Position numbers and translations under genes: made by a program. This document shows, one piece after another, positions 5,582 to 7,611 of a stretch of DNA of 7,611 nucleotides. The stretch comes from Clostridiales bacterium (lineage in GTDB: Bacteria; Bacillota; Clostridia; Oscillospirales; Oscillospiraceae), in NCBI GenBank assembly GCA_003533405.1, contig DQDL01000024.1, forward strand, positions 1-7,611. Reading direction: 5' to 3'. The notes under the pieces were generated by a model. That model saw only the letters and a program-made list of their open reading frames with translations, made no database searches and had not been told where the DNA came from. Position 1 is the first letter of the stretch. The number at the start of each line of letters is the position of its first letter.

Positions 5582-6282
5582 AAAGCGAAGTATTAGCCGA
5601 GGCTATCGGAAATATAGCCGACCGGCATGTGCTCGAGGGCATCTGCGGCAAGACCCGCAGAGTGCCGGTAAAACTCATTGCGGCGGTTGCGGCGTGTCTC
5701 GTGTGCGTGCTCGGGATGGCCTATGCACTGCGTGATACGGGCAATGTGGCGATAGTGACCGAGTATTACAAAATTCCGACCATCGCCGAGGTGAACAAAA
5801 CCGCCGTGTCAAGGACGGGCTCTATAACCCCATTGCCGCCGGACAGCAGCGAGATCAAGATGACAAAAGGCGATGTGCAAGCGTTTTTCGGCCGCTCCCG
5901 AGAGCCGTTCAAGGCAAAGGAAGCAGAGTGCACGGCGACCTTAAACGGCGGCGGGAGCGTTCGCATGGTGAGTATGACATGGTATTTTGCGAGCGGCAGC
6001 GTCACCGCCATTTTCGAGCCGAATGCGTATCCTGAGGCAATTTTCAACTCCGAATACAGCGTGAAAACCGAAGCCGACGGCTGCCGCATAGCCACGATAC
6101 TGACCAAGATCGATAGCTCGGAGGGCGAATACGACATCGGCATAGAAAAGGGCAGCATGGGAGCGTGGGTCATCTGCAACGAAGCCTGCAAAGCCGAGGC
6201 GCAGACGCTTGTAAATTACATCATCGGCTCAAACATTTTATTTGAAAGTGAGTCTGTGACATTCGTCTGCCGGAACGGTTAA
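5578..6282 (+). CDS. Putative membrane-bound anti-sigma factor
   Basis: A 234-aa protein with a cytoplasmic N-terminus of about 31 residues (LAEAIGNIADRHVLEG), one transmembrane helix (about 32-50, KLIAAVAACLVCVLGMAYAL) and a 184-residue outside domain of unknown fold. The short helical N-terminal stretch that would hold the sigma factor, the single membrane pass and the coupling to the sigma gene (ATGA overlap; AAAGGAG 7 nt upstream) are the reasons for the call. There is no HxxxCxxC zinc motif, so it is not a ZAS-type anti-sigma. The outside domain (about 95-215) has a mixed strand pattern (TWYFASGSVTAIFEP) and ends with paired cysteines at 200 and 204, plus Cys231. It may sense an envelope signal, but nothing here names the signal. 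Confidence 0.75.
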   Translation: MKSEVLAEAIGNIADRHVLEGICGKTRRVPVKLIAAVAACLVCVLGMAYALRDTGNVAIVTEYYKIPTIAEVNKTAVSRTGSITPLPPDSSEIKMTKGDVQAFFGRSREPFKAKEAECTATLNGGGSVRMVSMTWYFASGSVTAIFEPNAYPEAIFNSEYSVKTEADGCRIATILTKIDSSEGEYDIGIEKGSMGAWVICNEACKAEAQTLVNYIIGSNILFESESVTFVCRNG

Positions 6283-6287
6283 GACTA

Positions 6288-6321
6288 AAAACAGCGAGTG
6301 GATTTTTCCACTCGCTGTTTT
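6288..6321. terminator. Bidirectional terminator between convergent operons
   Basis: A perfect 14-bp stem (6288-6301 with 6308-6321; core ACAGCGAGTGG/CCACTCGCTGT) around a 6-nt loop ATTTTT. It has T runs on both strands: TTTT at 6318-6321 on plus and TTTTT on minus. It lies between the anti-sigma stop (6282) and the stop of the convergent DUF4015-like gene (6324), and probably serves both. Confidence 0.92.
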
Positions 6322-6323
6322 GC

Positions 6324-7424
6324 TTAGTTCAATTTCATCCAGCAGGTAGTGCCGGGGAGGGTGTCGTAGACGATGGGGACATAGCGGTATTTAAGCTCGC
6401 CGAGCTCTATCATGCTCTTGACGGCCTTCTGCTCATCACCGGCGGTATCGGCGCTCGAGGTGCGGTAAACACGGTCAAAGACCTTGAAAAACAGCGGCGC
6501 ACTCTGCCCGGTGACCTCGTCGACCGACTGCATGGCCTTGGCGCTGCCGACCTGCACGGAGAGATTTGCGTTCATACTCTTGAGCGTCCTCGTGACGGAT
6601 ATCGCAAAGCCGGAGATGACCGTCTGCGGCGTGGGCGTGGCCGAGGTGGTGCTCGAATAGGCGTAGGTCACGCCCTCGGTCTCGGGCATTCTCATGCCGT
6701 TTAAGAGTATCTCGTCAACGCCCATTGCGTCAAGCTCCTTGCACAGCGAAACAATGTAGTCACGCACGATGGAGTTTGACGGGTCGAGCCATGCACCGTT
6801 ATCGTCGGAAAACGCCTCACCGGTGCTCTTGTGCAGGGCAAGCTGCTCGTATCTCGATGCCAAGGTGTTGTCAACAAAGCAGCACAGTCTTGCTGCGACC
6901 TTGATGTCCTTTTCGTGCAGCGAGGTGATTATGGGCTTGAGGTCAACGGTACCAGTTGTGCCATAGCCCTTGGCGATCTCCGTCTCGGACTTCCAAACGA
7001 GCATTCCGGTGACTGTCTTGAGGTCGAGCATCAGGGTATTTCCCTTGCCGATGCTGTCGGCATAGGCGTTCACGCTGTCGGCATTCACCTGATCGGCGGG
7101 TACTAAAACCGCCTTGAGCTCCGTGAGCCCCTCGCCGGCGGTTGCACGGACATTGGTGTAGTCCGGCTCGCCGACTATGAGCTCGGCATTGACCGTTTCA
7201 AACTCACGCACGGTGCCGTCGTCGCCGGTTTGGCTTGTTTTCGTGTCGGCGAGTATCGGCAGGTCAAGATGCAGGCCGCTGTTTGTGACCACTATATACT
7301 TTTGCAGACCGTAGAAAAGCAGCACCACAAAGGCGATGAGCGACAGCACGACTATCGAAACTATCAGCGCAGGGCCGGTCTTTTTTCGCTTTCCACGGTA
7401 AAATTCGGATCTGTTGCCAGCCAA
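6324..7424 (-). CDS. Membrane-anchored DUF4015-like (putative glycoside hydrolase fold) protein
   Basis: A 366-aa protein with a basic N-terminus (RGKRKK), one transmembrane helix (about 18-40) and a large outside part. Residues of about 115-250 match the DUF4015 putative glycoside hydrolase pattern: LMLDLKTVTGMLVW (131-144, usually VIDVKDDTG), a helix before IKVAARLCCFVDNTLASRYE (174-193, usually IYVIARIVVFKDPxLA), GAWLDPSNSIVRDYIVSLCKEL (210-231, usually WVDPYSxEVWDY) and GVDEILLNGMRMP (235-247, usually GFDEIQFDYVRFP). The barrel would be TIM-like and act on a cell-surface carbohydrate, if active. The aspartate of FDYVRFP is replaced (NGMRMP), so activity is in doubt. It starts with TTG at 7424, 5 nt after the rpiB stop, with AGAGGA 9 nt upstream; no ATG is available nearby. 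It forms an operon with rpiB, an unrelated function. Confidence 0.72.
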   Translation of the reverse strand: MAGNRSEFYRGKRKKTGPALIVSIVVLSLIAFVVLLFYGLQKYIVVTNSGLHLDLPILADTKTSQTGDDGTVREFETVNAELIVGEPDYTNVRATAGEGLTELKAVLVPADQVNADSVNAYADSIGKGNTLMLDLKTVTGMLVWKSETEIAKGYGTTGTVDLKPIITSLHEKDIKVAARLCCFVDNTLASRYEQLALHKSTGEAFSDDNGAWLDPSNSIVRDYIVSLCKELDAMGVDEILLNGMRMPETEGVTYAYSSTTSATPTPQTVISGFAISVTRTLKSMNANLSVQVGSAKAMQSVDEVTGQSAPLFFKVFDRVYRTSSADTAGDEQKAVKSMIELGELKYRYVPIVYDTLPGTTCWMKLN

Positions 7425-7429
7425 TTTTA

Positions 7430-7611
7430 TCAGTCCTCTATCATGTTGATGCGGCGGACATGACGCTCGTCGCCGGAGAAGGGCGTGTCAAGGAAGGTGT
7501 CGACTATCTTGAGGGCAAGTCCGGGGCCGACGACCCTTGCGCCCATGGCAAGGATGTTTGCATCGTTGTGAAGCCTCGTCATCTCGGCCGAGAAGCAGTC
7601 GCCGCACAGGG
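7430..7611 (-). CDS. rpiB: Ribose-5-phosphate isomerase B, C-terminal part
   Basis: The last 59 residues of RpiB, which interconverts ribose-5-phosphate and ribulose-5-phosphate in the pentose phosphate pathway; the rest lies past the right edge. The fragment begins LCGDCFSAEMTRLHNDANIL and continues with AMGARVVGPGLALKIVDTFL and TPFSGDERHVRRINMIED. The RLHNDAN and LAMGARVVG stretches are family hallmarks, and the tail with ERHxRRI is typical. It ends with TGA followed at once by TAA. Full RpiB is about 145-150 residues, so roughly 60% is missing from view. It is cytoplasmic and is followed by the DUF4015-like gene after 5 nt. Confidence 0.95.
   Translation of the reverse strand, partial: LCGDCFSAEMTRLHNDANILAMGARVVGPGLALKIVDTFLDTPFSGDERHVRRINMIED
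7434..7439 (-). promoter_or_regulatory. Ribosome binding site for the TTG start of the DUF4015-like gene
   Basis: AGAGGA on the minus strand ends 9 nt before the TTG at 7424 and lies within the last codons of rpiB. It supports the rare TTG start. Confidence 0.65.

Noticed and set aside
5766..6191. Minus-strand ORF of 141 codons antisense to the anti-sigma gene
   Set aside because: There is no ribosome site, domain or operon context. The plus-strand frame is coupled to the sigma gene and has a membrane helix.

Overview
The window looks like chromosomal housekeeping DNA from a Gram-positive, anaerobic, gut-type clostridium, most likely Oscillospirales/Ruminococcaceae. The grounds are a moderately GC-rich sequence, strong AGGAGG-type ribosome sites, textbook TTGACA/TATAAT promoters, a zinc-type bL32, a DUF512 radical-SAM-like gene directly before der and a plsY-type gene, and an ECF-like sigma/anti-sigma pair of a kind common in that group. 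The assignment rests on gene content and protein style only.

Layout, left to right. (1) The 5' end of a minus-strand tRNA, probably Ala, runs off the left edge and has its own promoter. (2) A minus-strand operon runs DUF512 protein -> der -> plsY-like (3441 down to 88), with a 4-nt gap and then an ATGA overlap. (3) A 277-bp intergenic element (3452-3728) is bounded by 28-bp inverted repeats matching at 26 positions. It lies between the terminator of the next operon and the DUF512 start codon. (4) A minus-strand operon runs DUF177/YceD -> rpmF (4485 down to 3773), with a consensus promoter and a strong terminator. (5) Divergent from it, on the plus strand, is a 100-aa membrane-anchored PepSY protein with its own promoter and terminator. 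(6) A plus-strand pair follows: an ECF-like sigma factor and a putative membrane-bound anti-sigma factor, overlapping by ATGA. (7) A shared bidirectional terminator separates these from a convergent minus-strand operon, rpiB (3' part only, running off the right edge) -> a membrane-anchored DUF4015-like protein.

Functionally, most of the window serves translation and ribosome assembly (tRNA, Der, bL32, DUF177), with lipid-type (PlsY-like), signalling (sigma/anti-sigma), pentose-phosphate (RpiB) and cell-envelope (PepSY, DUF4015-like) genes beside them. The promoters of the tRNA and of the DUF177-rpmF operon share an identical 14-bp block around the -35 box.

The points that stand out are: the inverted-repeat element forming the leader of the DUF512-der operon, with a 56-codon ORF inside it; the PlsY-like protein, whose catalytic motifs are largely degenerate; and the DUF4015-like protein, which lacks the usual aspartate in its FDYVRFP-type motif. 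I see no CRISPR array, phage, transposase gene or defence system.
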